From JALYLC01 sp035696365 (lineage in GTDB: Bacteria; Actinomycetota; Thermoleophilia; Gaiellales; JALYLC01), in assembly GCA_035696365.1 (NCBI GenBank), contig DASRQS010000013.1, positions 1 through 39,026 of the forward strand: 39,026 nucleotides of DNA. The letters are read 5' to 3'. The notes under the pieces were generated by a model, which was not told the origin of the DNA, searched no databases, and saw nothing but the letters and a program-made list of their open reading frames with translations. Below, one piece after another: positions 22,362-30,021 of the stretch; within the stretch, counting starts at the first letter, position 1, and each line of letters starts with the position of its first letter. The position numbers and the translations under genes were made by a program.

Positions 22362-23891
22362 ATGCTCGAGGCAGTTCTTGCCCTACTGGGACTCGTCGTC
22401 GGGGCTGCGCTCGCCGCCGTCTTCATGCGCAGCCGCGGTGGCTCCGCCGAGGCACTGCGCGTCGAGGCCGAGCGCGAGCTGACGAGCGCCCGGCGTGAGG
22501 CCGACGCGGTACGCAAGGAGGCGGAGGTGGCCGCCAAGGAGCACATGCTCGCCGCCCGCAGCGAGGTGGAGGAGCAGCTCAAGGGGCGCAGCCTCGAGGT
22601 TGCCCGCTCGGAGGAGCGGCTCGGCGCCCGGGCGGCGCAGCTCGACCAGGCGGCCGCCGACATCGCCGCCCGCGAGAGCCGCCTGAGCGAGCGGGACACG
22701 GCGGTGACGGAGCGCGAGGGTCGCGTAGGGCTGCTCGTGGAGGAGCAGCAGCGCGAGCTGGAGCGCGTGGCTGCGATGACGCAGACCCAGGCCCGCGACG
22801 CGCTGCTGGCGCGTGTGGAGGAGCAGTCGCGCCACGACGTCGCCCGCCGTATCCGCACGATCGAGGACGAGGCGCGCATCGAGGCCGACCGGCGCGTTCG
22901 CAACATCATCTCGATCGGCATCCAGCGGACCGCCTCGGCGCACGCCGCTTCCACGACCGTCTCCAGCGTCACCCTGCCGTCGGACGAGATGAAGGGCCGC
23001 ATCATCGGCCGCGAGGGACGCAACATCCGCGCACTCGAGAACCTCACGGGCGTCGACGTGATCATCGACGACACGCCCGGCGCCGTCCTGCTCTCGGGCT
23101 TCGACGGCATGCGGCGGGAGATCGCCCGGCTGACGCTCCAGCGGCTGATCGCCGACGGGCGCATCCACCCGGCGCGCATCGAGGAGTGCTACGGGCAGGC
23201 CAAGCAGGAGGTCGAGGAGGAGATCGTCCGCGCCGGCGAGCAGGCCAGCTTCGACGCCAAGGTGCCGGGGCTTCATCCCGAGCTGCTCAAGGTGCTCGGG
23301 CGCCTCAAGTACCGCACGAGCTACGGCCAGAACGTGCTCAGCCATTCCGTGGAGGTCGCCCACGTGGCGGCCATCATGGCCGCCGAGCTCGGCGCCTCGC
23401 AGAAGACGGCCCGCCGGGCTGCGCTGCTGCACGACGTCGGCAAAGCCCTCACGCACGAGGTGGAGGGCTCGCACGCGATCATCGGCGCGCAGCTCGCGCG
23501 CAAGAACCGCGAGTCGGCGGCCGTCGTGCACGCCATCGAGGCCCATCACTTCGAGGTCGAGCCGCAGACGATCGAGGCGGTGCTCGTACAGGCCGCGGAC
23601 GCGATCTCGGCCGCCCGGCCGGGCGCTCGCGGCGAGACCATGGAGCATTACGCCAAGCGGCTGGAGGATCTCGAGCGCATCGCGACGTCGAAGCCCGGCG
23701 TCGAGCGCTGCTTCGCGATGCAGGCGGGCCGCGATGTCCGCGTGATGGTGAAGCCCGAGATGGTCGACGATGACGCGGCCACTATCCTCTCGCACGAGAT
23801 CGCGCGCGAGATCGAGGACAGTCTCGAGTACCCCGGCCAGATCCGGGTGACGGTCATTCGCGAGCTGCGCGCGACGGACGTCGCACGCTGA
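22362..23891 (+). CDS. rny: Ribonuclease Y
   Basis: RNase Y is a membrane-tethered endoribonuclease that starts decay of many mRNAs in Gram-positive bacteria. The 509-residue protein has one N-terminal membrane helix (about 2-21), a long charged coiled coil (about 25-180), a KH domain with GRIIGREGRN at 212-221 and an HD domain with the metal pair His357-Asp358 in LLHDVGKA. SHSVEVAH and the C-terminal YPGQIRVTVIREL are typical. The length is normal. In Firmicutes it is often close to recA and cinA, as here. RNase Y is uncommon in well-studied actinobacteria, which mostly rely on RNase E/G, so its presence supports a deep-branching lineage. Confidence 0.96.
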   Translation: MLEAVLALLGLVVGAALAAVFMRSRGGSAEALRVEAERELTSARREADAVRKEAEVAAKEHMLAARSEVEEQLKGRSLEVARSEERLGARAAQLDQAAADIAARESRLSERDTAVTEREGRVGLLVEEQQRELERVAAMTQTQARDALLARVEEQSRHDVARRIRTIEDEARIEADRRVRNIISIGIQRTASAHAASTTVSSVTLPSDEMKGRIIGREGRNIRALENLTGVDVIIDDTPGAVLLSGFDGMRREIARLTLQRLIADGRIHPARIEECYGQAKQEVEEEIVRAGEQASFDAKVPGLHPELLKVLGRLKYRTSYGQNVLSHSVEVAHVAAIMAAELGASQKTARRAALLHDVGKALTHEVEGSHAIIGAQLARKNRESAAVVHAIEAHHFEVEPQTIEAVLVQAADAISAARPGARGETMEHYAKRLEDLERIATSKPGVERCFAMQAGRDVRVMVKPEMVDDDAATILSHEIAREIEDSLEYPGQIRVTVIRELRATDVAR

Positions 23892-23902
23892 GCTTGTAGA
23901 CC

Positions 23903-24796
23903 GTGCCCACCCATGACGTGGCCTGCGTGGGCCTCGCGAGCATCGACATCATCCTTGACGGGCTCGAGGCTTTGCCCGTGCACGGTGAGCTTGCGCACGC
24001 GCCGCGCTCGGAGGTCGCGCCCGGCGGTGCCTGCAACGTGGCCATCGCCTGCTCGAGGCTCGGCCTGCGCAGCGCCCTGGTAGCGCCTGTCTGCCAGGAC
24101 GATCTCGGCTCGCTGCTGACGGCCCGGCTGGCCGGGGCGGGAATCGACTGGATCGGGCCTCCCGGCCTGCGCACACCGGTCAGCGTCGCCCTGGCCAGCA
24201 CGGGGGAGCGCGCCTTCGTGCAGTCCGGCGATCCGCGGCCGCTGCTCGCGACCGACGTGGCGCAGCTGACGCCGCGCGCGGTCATCGGCGACGTGGAGGG
24301 CATCGTCGCGCATCCCGACGCGCCACGCATGTACGCGACCTGCGACACGGTGCAGGCCCACCACTGCGCCGGCCGCCCCGAGGCGCTGATCGGCGCAGCG
24401 GGCACGCTGATCGTGAACGCCGGCGAGGCAGCGCTCGTGACGGGGCAGGGCGACCCGGAGGAGGCGGCGGTGCAGCTGGCCCGCCTGGTCGCGACGGCCA
24501 TCGTGACGCTCGGCGCCGAGGGCGCGGTGGCCGCGAGCGGCGGGATCGTGGCCCACGCGGAGGCGCCGCGGCAGAACACGCGCGCGCTCGTCGGCGCCGG
24601 CGAGGTGTTCGCCGCGGCCTACGTCTGGGCCGATCTGGCGGGCTCGCCCCTGGCCGAGCGCCTGGCGCTGGCCTGCCTCTACGCGACGCTCTCGCTGCGT
24701 GCCCCGAGCGTGCTGCGCGGGGCACTCACTCTCCGCGAGCTGGTGCGCGCGGCCGAGACGCACGGCGTCCCCGTGCCGCCCGGCACCGGCGGCTGA
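23903..24796 (+). CDS. PfkB-fold carbohydrate kinase-like protein with altered active site
   Basis: A 297-residue ribokinase-fold protein. The N-terminal signature is present (PGGACNVAIACSRLGL, 40-55), as are the NAGEAALVTG and VTLGAEGAVA segments that flank the nucleotide site. The C-terminal signature normally reads DTTGAGD, with the last Asp as catalytic base; here it is ALVGAGEVF, so that Asp is Glu234 and the first Asp is absent. It may be a weakened kinase, a kinase with altered chemistry, or a binding/regulatory protein. The frame is intact and composition matches the neighbours, so it is not an obvious pseudogene. GTG 23903 lies 11 nt after the rny stop with no clear ribosome-binding site. 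A long hairpin follows its stop. Confidence 0.8.
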   Translation: MPTHDVACVGLASIDIILDGLEALPVHGELAHAPRSEVAPGGACNVAIACSRLGLRSALVAPVCQDDLGSLLTARLAGAGIDWIGPPGLRTPVSVALASTGERAFVQSGDPRPLLATDVAQLTPRAVIGDVEGIVAHPDAPRMYATCDTVQAHHCAGRPEALIGAAGTLIVNAGEAALVTGQGDPEEAAVQLARLVATAIVTLGAEGAVAASGGIVAHAEAPRQNTRALVGAGEVFAAAYVWADLAGSPLAERLALACLYATLSLRAPSVLRGALTLRELVRAAETHGVPVPPGTGG

Positions 24797-24806
24797 CCTG
24801 CACAGA

Positions 24807-24842
24807 TCGGGTCAGGCACGCACCTGTGCGTGCCTGACCCGA
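24807..24842. repeat. Perfect 16-bp inverted repeat (REP-like) after the PfkB gene
   Basis: TCGGGTCAGGCACGCA (24807-24822), loop CCTG and the exact complement (24827-24842) form a 16-bp stem. It begins 10 nt after the PfkB stop and ends before the promoter of the next gene. There is no U-run, so it is not a classic intrinsic terminator, although it could protect the 3' end. The GGGTCAG core is shared with the tandem repeat at 7268-7339. Confidence 0.85.
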
Positions 24843-24875
24843 AATGTGCTGCGCTGCCGAGCGCCGAGCCGCTCC

Positions 24876-24881
24876 TAGACT
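24876..24881 (+). promoter_or_regulatory. Candidate -10 for the iron-type alcohol dehydrogenase operon
   Basis: TAGACT lies 40 nt before the ATG at 24922, giving a leader of about 33 nt that carries a GGAGG ribosome-binding site (24906-24911). The same hexamer precedes the rodZ-like gene. No clear -35 was seen. Confidence 0.35.
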
Positions 24882-24921
24882 CCATGGCGAGACCGTTCAA
24901 CCGCCTGGAGGCACGCGCCCG

Positions 24922-26100
24922 ATGAGCACGCCCGAGGTCACGCCGTTCCACACGCAGCTGCCGGTGAAGCTCAGCTTCGGCGACGGCGTCATCGCCGAGC
25001 TGTCCGATGTGCTCGCCTCGCTGGAGGCCGAGAGCGTGTTCGTCGTCGTCGAGGCGCCCGTGGAGGGCAACGCGGGCGTCGAGGCCGCGATCGCGGCTTG
25101 CGCCAACGACGGCATCCGGGTCGAGCGCTACCTCAAGGAGTCGGGCGAGCCGACCTTCGCCGCTGCCGACTACGTCGCGCGGGCGATCGTCGAGGGCAAC
25201 TTCCAGGCCGTGGTCGGCATCGGCGGCGGCTCGGCGCTCGATCTCGCGAAGGCGGGGCGCCTGCTGGCGGACGCGGGCGGGTCGCCCTGGGACTACCTCG
25301 AGGGCGGCCGGCCGTTCGCACCGCCGGCGCTGCCGCTCGTGCTCTGCCCCACGACCTCCGGCACGGGCTCGGAGGTCTCGGGTGCCTCCGTGCTGACCGA
25401 CACCGACCGCGACCGCAAGGTCGGCATCGCGAACGGGCACATGCGCGCCCAGCACGCGCTCGTCGATCCGCTGCTGACGCTTGGGCTCCCGCCCGGGCCG
25501 ACCGCACATTCGGGCGTGGACGCGCTGGCGCAGGCCATCGGCGCCTGCACGGTGCGCGACGGCAACCCGCTCTCGGTCGCCTTCGGGCTCGAGGCGGCGC
25601 ACCACATCGGCCGCTCGCTCGAGCGGGCCGTCAAGGACGGCTCGGATCGCGACGCGCGCCGGCAGCTCGCCTGCGGCAGCCTCACCGGCGGGCTCTCGAT
25701 GAACCTCTCCGACTGCGCGGCCGACCACGCGCTCGGCCAGGCCATCGGCTCGATGCTGCACCTGCCGCACGGGCTCACGATCGGCCTCGTGCTGGCCGAG
25801 ACGCTCGATCGCTCGCGCGTCTCCTGCGCGCCGCGGCTGGAGCGGGTGGCCGATGCCCTGGGCGAGCCGGACGACGGCTCCGGCGACGGCACGCGCGCCG
25901 TGCGGGCCGTGCGGCGCTTGCTCAAGGCGGTGTCTTTCCCGACCATGGCCGAGGCGGGCGTGCGCGAGGAGCACGTCGAGCGCCTGGCCGAGCTGACGCT
26001 CACCGAGCAGGCCTTCTTCTTCGACTACGACTGCCACGACTGGTCGCGTGACGAGGTCGCCGGCGCCTTTCGCGAGGCGCTTGCGCTGGCCGCCCGGTGA
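24922..26100 (+). CDS. Iron-containing (group III) alcohol dehydrogenase-like protein
   Basis: A 392-residue protein of the Fe-ADH/glycerol-dehydrogenase superfamily, predicted to use NAD(P) to interconvert an alcohol and a carbonyl. The nucleotide loop GGGSALDLAK is at 101-110, followed by PTTSGTGSEVS. In FucO the metal ligands are Asp, His, His, His; the matching positions here are Asp200, Gln204 (DALAQ rather than DALTH), His269 and His283 (LPHG). The residue equivalent to FucO His267 is Gln273. Some family branches carry Gln at the second ligand position, so activity is possible but metal use may differ. ATG 24922 follows GGAGG and is preferred to the ATG at 24844 inside the repeat region. 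Its stop overlaps the PHP gene start. Confidence 0.85.
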   Translation: MSTPEVTPFHTQLPVKLSFGDGVIAELSDVLASLEAESVFVVVEAPVEGNAGVEAAIAACANDGIRVERYLKESGEPTFAAADYVARAIVEGNFQAVVGIGGGSALDLAKAGRLLADAGGSPWDYLEGGRPFAPPALPLVLCPTTSGTGSEVSGASVLTDTDRDRKVGIANGHMRAQHALVDPLLTLGLPPGPTAHSGVDALAQAIGACTVRDGNPLSVAFGLEAAHHIGRSLERAVKDGSDRDARRQLACGSLTGGLSMNLSDCAADHALGQAIGSMLHLPHGLTIGLVLAETLDRSRVSCAPRLERVADALGEPDDGSGDGTRAVRAVRRLLKAVSFPTMAEAGVREEHVERLAELTLTEQAFFFDYDCHDWSRDEVAGAFREALALAAR

Positions 26101-26906
26101 CGGGCATCCACGACAATCACAACCACCTCGTCGCCAACGGCGATCCGGTGGCGATGCTGCGCGCGGCCGAGGCGCTGGGGATCGCGAGCTTCGCGTTCAC
26201 CGAGCACGTCTTCCACCTGGACGAGCCGCGCGCCGCCAGCAGGTATCTCGGCACGCGCTGGGACGGCGAGCTCGAGGGGCCGCCGATCGGCGTCGGCGCC
26301 TACTTCAGGGAGATCGTGGCCGCCGCCGAGGCGGTGCCGGCCGTCGTCGTCAGGGCCGGCCTGGAGCTCGAGCACTGGCCGGACGAGCCGCGCGTCGGCC
26401 TCGTGCAGGACGCGTTCGTCCGGGCGCACGAGGGCGATTGGGATCTCATCCTCGGCTCCGTGCACTGCCTCACCGGCGACTACTCGATCTTCGACGCCGC
26501 GATCCCGCTCAGCTCCGCCGAGGCCTGGGACGACTACCTCACGCGGCTGGCCGGCGCCGTCGAGCACGGCGGCTACGACGTCGTCACGCATCCCGTGCGG
26601 CTGGCGGTCAGCCGACCCGACGTCCCGGGCGATCTGGACCGGCGGCTCGACCGGCTGGCTGCGCTGGCCGCGGCGAGCGATACGCCGCTGGAGGTCAACG
26701 GGTCGGACGTGCGCGTCTTCCCCGAGCTCGTCCAGCTGCTGTGCGAGTCGATCGCGCGCGCCGGCGCGCCTGTCAGCCTGGGATCCGACGCCCACCGGCC
26801 GCACCGCGTGGGCGCGGTGCTGGACGGCGTCGAGCTGCTGCGCGCCGCAGGCGTGCGCAGCGCAGTCGGCTTCGAGCGCCGCGAACGGTTCGACTACCCG
26901 CTTTGA
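26097..26906 (+). CDS. PHP-domain phosphoesterase (histidinol-phosphatase-like)
   Basis: A 269-residue PHP hydrolase with a trinuclear metal site. The visible motifs are HDNHNH at 5-10, FTEHVFH with Glu36/His37, GLELEHW, GSVHCL, THPVRL and the terminal GSDAHRPHRVG, covering the expected metal-binding motifs. Histidinol-phosphate phosphatase (HisJ/HisK) is the closest known activity, but no other histidine gene is nearby. The partners (a PfkB-like protein and an Fe-ADH-like protein) suggest a phosphate ester from another pathway. The GTG start overlaps the dehydrogenase stop by 4 nt, so the pair is translationally coupled. Confidence 0.85.
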   Translation: MTGIHDNHNHLVANGDPVAMLRAAEALGIASFAFTEHVFHLDEPRAASRYLGTRWDGELEGPPIGVGAYFREIVAAAEAVPAVVVRAGLELEHWPDEPRVGLVQDAFVRAHEGDWDLILGSVHCLTGDYSIFDAAIPLSSAEAWDDYLTRLAGAVEHGGYDVVTHPVRLAVSRPDVPGDLDRRLDRLAALAAASDTPLEVNGSDVRVFPELVQLLCESIARAGAPVSLGSDAHRPHRVGAVLDGVELLRAAGVRSAVGFERRERFDYPL

Positions 26907-27781
26907 GCGTAACGACGCGCTCGGCGGAGCCGCGCGCGGCGCTGCTCCTGCTCACGTTCGCCATGGGCGTGTTCGTCGTCTCGTTCCCGCTCATGGTGAT
27001 CGCGCTGCGCGACTTCGGGCCGGCCACTGCCACGCTCGTGCGCATGCTCGCGGGCGGCGCGGTGCTCGCGCTGGCAGCGCGCGGGAGCTTCGGCCGGCTG
27101 CGTGGCTCGGCCCTGCGCATCGCGGTGATCGGGGCGTTCGGCCTCGGGCTGCAGTCCTGGCTGCTCGCGTATGCCATGACGCACGTCGGCGGGGCCCTGC
27201 CGGCCCTGATGCTCGGCCTCGAGCCGATCCTCATCGGGCTCGTCGGCAGCCTCGTCGTGCGCGAGCACGTCAGCGGGCGCCTCTATCTGGCGTTCGCGCT
27301 CGGCCTCGTGGGCGAGGTCGTGATCGCGGGCTTCGTGAGCGAGAACATCGGCGGGCGCCCGCTCCTGCCGCTCGCCGCGCTGGCCGCCGTCGTCACGATG
27401 TTCTCGGCCTACAGCGTCTCCCTGCGCCAGATGGCGGCGCTGCCGTCCGCGGCGGTCGTGTGCGTGTCGTCCGCGGGAGGCGCAGCCGCCGTGCTGCCGA
27501 TCGTGCTGTTCGAAGTGGTGCGCGGCGATGCCGTGCAGGCGCTCAACGCAGGCCCCGTCTCGGCGCTCGCGTTCTCGGCAGTGGTGGCTGCCGGCTTCGG
27601 CTCGCTCGCCTGGGCGGCCGTCCTGTCTCGCGTGCGCGCGGCCGTGGCCGCGCTCGGTCTGTACGTCATCCCGATCGGCGGGGCGATCGCGTCCCACATC
27701 GTGCTCGACGAGCCGCTGTATGCCCGCCACGCCGTGGGCGGCGCCATCGTGATCGCGGCGATCCTGATCGCCCGCTCCTAG
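26903..27781 (+). CDS. EamA/DMT-family permease
   Basis: A 292-residue integral membrane protein with about ten hydrophobic helices in two homologous halves, the drug/metabolite transporter layout. Characteristic EamA features are GPATATLVRMLAGGAVL in the first helices, LEPILIGLVGSLVVREHVSGR at the end of the first half and the matching YVIPIGGAIASHIVLDEPL at the end of the second. The substrate is unknown. The TTG at 26903 overlaps the PHP stop (TTGA), fitting the coupled pattern in this operon; an internal ATG in TFAMGVF would cut into the first helix. It may export a product of the preceding enzymes, but this is inference. Confidence 0.87.
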   Translation: MSVTTRSAEPRAALLLLTFAMGVFVVSFPLMVIALRDFGPATATLVRMLAGGAVLALAARGSFGRLRGSALRIAVIGAFGLGLQSWLLAYAMTHVGGALPALMLGLEPILIGLVGSLVVREHVSGRLYLAFALGLVGEVVIAGFVSENIGGRPLLPLAALAAVVTMFSAYSVSLRQMAALPSAAVVCVSSAGGAAAVLPIVLFEVVRGDAVQALNAGPVSALAFSAVVAAGFGSLAWAAVLSRVRAAVAALGLYVIPIGGAIASHIVLDEPLYARHAVGGAIVIAAILIARS

Positions 27782-27792
27782 ACTGCAATGCG

Positions 27793-29112
27793 ATGCGCCG
27801 CTACAGCGTCACCACTTTCGGCTGCCAGATGAACGTCCACGACTCCGAGCGCATGAAGGGGCTGCTCGAGTCGCTGGGCCTCGGCGAGGCGACCGCGCCC
27901 GAGGAAGCCGACGTGCTCGTGTTCAACACCTGCACGATCCGCGAGAAGGCGGACGAGCGCTTCCACGCGCGGCTGATGGACGCCCGCGCTGCCAAGCTGC
28001 GTGATCCGTCCAAGGTCATCGTGGTCGGCGGATGCTGGTCGGAGTCGGTCAAGGACGAGCTGTTCGAGCTCTACCCGTTCGTCGACCTGGCCTATGGCCC
28101 GGGCAACATCTCGCGGCTCGGCGAGTTCATCAAGGCCGGCGGAGACGTGCCTCGCGGGCACTTCTCGACCTTCGACGAGTTCTCCGGCGACCTGCCGATG
28201 CGCCGCGAGCGGCCGTTCCAGGCTTGGCTGCAGATCTCCCAGGGCTGCAACTCGACCTGCTCGTATTGCATCGTGCCGTCGGTGCGCGGTCGCGAGCAGT
28301 CCCGGCCCGCGGACGCCCTCGTGGCCGAGGCCGAGCGCTTCGCCGCCGAGGGCGTGCGCGAGCTGACGCTGCTCGGCCAGAACGTCAACTCGTGGGGCCG
28401 CGATCTACCCGTGGCCGACCGCCGCGGCTTCGGGGACCTCCTGCGGCTGCTGGACGCCGTGCCCGGTATCGAGCGCATCCGCTACACGAGCCCGCACCCG
28501 AAGGACATGCGCGACGACGTCGTCGCCGCGCACCGCGAGTGCGCCTCGGTGTGCGAGCACGTGCACCTGCCGCTGCAGTCCGGCTCGACGCGCATCCTGC
28601 GCGCGATGCGGCGCACGTACTCGCGCGAGCGCTTCGTGGCGCTCGCGCACCGCCTGCGCGAGGCGGTACCCGGTCTGGCGCTCACGACCGACGTGATCGT
28701 GGGCTTCCCGGGGGAGACGGAGGAGGACTTCGCCGAGACGCTGGCCGTCTGCGAGGAGGTCTCGTTCGATCACGCCTTCACGTTCATCTATTCGCCGCGG
28801 CGGGGCACGGACGCGGCGCGCATGGACGAGCAGGTCGCCGAGGACGTCACGCGCGAGCGGCTCGAGCGCCTCGTCGAGGTCGTTCAGCGCCACGCCCACG
28901 CGCGCAACCAGGAGCTGCTCGGGACGTTGCAGGAGGTGCTCGTCGAGGGGCCTTCGCGCACCGACCCCGCCGTCCTGCGCGGGCGCACCCGGACCAACAA
29001 GACCGTGCTCCTGGGCGATGCCGACCCGGGCGAGCTCGTGCAGGTGCGCATCGAGGCGGCGACGTCGCAGACTCTGCGCGGCGTGCGCGAGCGCGTGCCC
29101 GCAGCCGTCTGA
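27793..29112 (+). CDS. miaB: tRNA-2-methylthio-N6-dimethylallyladenosine synthase MiaB
   Basis: MiaB is a radical-SAM methylthiotransferase that adds a methylthio group to i6A37 in tRNA. The 439-residue protein has the N-terminal UPF0004 domain with cluster cysteines Cys11 (FGCQMN), Cys47 (FNTCTIREKA) and Cys81 (GGCWSE). The radical-SAM motif CxxxCxxC is Cys152, Cys156 and Cys159 (GCNSTCSYCIVP). A C-terminal TRAM domain (from about 375) contains GPSRTDPAVLRGRTRTNK. The substrate-making enzyme MiaA is encoded 3 nt downstream. ATG 27793 is in frame just before the conserved YSVTTFGCQMN. Confidence 0.96.
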   Translation: MRRYSVTTFGCQMNVHDSERMKGLLESLGLGEATAPEEADVLVFNTCTIREKADERFHARLMDARAAKLRDPSKVIVVGGCWSESVKDELFELYPFVDLAYGPGNISRLGEFIKAGGDVPRGHFSTFDEFSGDLPMRRERPFQAWLQISQGCNSTCSYCIVPSVRGREQSRPADALVAEAERFAAEGVRELTLLGQNVNSWGRDLPVADRRGFGDLLRLLDAVPGIERIRYTSPHPKDMRDDVVAAHRECASVCEHVHLPLQSGSTRILRAMRRTYSRERFVALAHRLREAVPGLALTTDVIVGFPGETEEDFAETLAVCEEVSFDHAFTFIYSPRRGTDAARMDEQVAEDVTRERLERLVEVVQRHAHARNQELLGTLQEVLVEGPSRTDPAVLRGRTRTNKTVLLGDADPGELVQVRIEAATSQTLRGVRERVPAAV

Positions 29113-29115
29113 GCG

Positions 29116-30021
29116 ATGGTCGTCGGCATCTTCGGCGCGACGGCGTCGGGCAAGTCCGCGCTCGCACTCGCACTCGCGCGCCGCGTGCCCTGCGAGATCG
29201 TGAGCGTCGACGCGATGCAGGTCTACGCCGGCGTCGAGACGCTGACCAATCAGCCGACGGCGGCCGAGCGGGCCGAGGTGGCGCACCACCTGGTCGGCTA
29301 CCTGCCGCTGACCGCCGCGAGCTCCGTCGGGGCGCACGCACCGCTCGCGCAGGACGCAATCGACGCCGCCGCCCGGCGCGAGGCCCTGCCGCTGGTCGTG
29401 GGCGGGACGGGCCTCTACCTGCGCGCCGCGCTGGCCGAGCTCGCCCTGCCGCCCTCGGTGCCCCCCGTCGAGCGGGAGCGCTGGGAGCGCTTCTACGACG
29501 AGCGCGGCGCGAGCGGCGCCCTCGAGGAGCTGGAGCGCCTGGACGCCCGCGCGGCGGCGCGGCTGCACCCCAACGACCGTCGCCGCGTCGTGCGCGCGCT
29601 CGAGCTGGCCGGCCAGGGCGCGAGCCTGGTGCCCGAGCGCGACCGGCTCTGGGGCGGCGGCATGCGGCGGCCGTCCGTCGTGGCCGTGCTCTCCTGGCCG
29701 CGCGCCGAGCTGCGCGCGCGCATCGCCGAGCGCACCGGCTTGATGCTCGCGAGCGGCGCCGTGGAGGAGGTGCGAACACTGCGAGCTGCGGGCACCGAGC
29801 CGTCGCCCACGGCCGCGCGCATTCTCGGGCTCGCTCAGCTCGGCGGCTACCTGGACGGCCGGCGCACGCTGGAGGACGTCGCCGAGGAGATCACGCTGCG
29901 CACCGGCCAGTACGCCCGCCGCCAGGAGACCTGGGCGCGTAGGATCCCCGAGGTCATCGAGCTCGCGGGCGCCGACGGCCCCGAGCGCAACGCCGACCGC
30001 CTGCTGGAGCTGATCCGTTGA
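29116..30021 (+). CDS. miaA: tRNA dimethylallyltransferase MiaA
   Basis: MiaA transfers a dimethylallyl group to N6 of A37 in tRNAs that read codons starting with U. The 301-residue protein has the P-loop GATASGKS (7-14), the catalytic SVDAMQVYAG segment, VVGGTGLYLRA, PNDRRRVVRALE and the C-terminal QYARRQETWARR, all standard for the family. Length is normal. It lies 3 nt after miaB and overlaps the dapE-like gene (TTGA at 30018-30021), so translation through these genes is probably coupled. Confidence 0.96.
   Translation: MVVGIFGATASGKSALALALARRVPCEIVSVDAMQVYAGVETLTNQPTAAERAEVAHHLVGYLPLTAASSVGAHAPLAQDAIDAAARREALPLVVGGTGLYLRAALAELALPPSVPPVERERWERFYDERGASGALEELERLDARAAARLHPNDRRRVVRALELAGQGASLVPERDRLWGGGMRRPSVVAVLSWPRAELRARIAERTGLMLASGAVEEVRTLRAAGTEPSPTAARILGLAQLGGYLDGRRTLEDVAEEITLRTGQYARRQETWARRIPEVIELAGADGPERNADRLLELIR

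Noticed and set aside
24844..24921. Upstream ATG for the iron-type dehydrogenase
   Set aside because: It starts right at the edge of the inverted repeat and upstream of the -10-like TAGACT; ATG 24922 has a GGAGG before it and gives a normal N terminus.
24797..24921. Intrinsic terminator or riboswitch at the 16-bp stem
   Set aside because: No U-run follows the stem, and there is no aptamer-like conserved structure beyond the simple perfect hairpin; a REP-like repeat explains it better.
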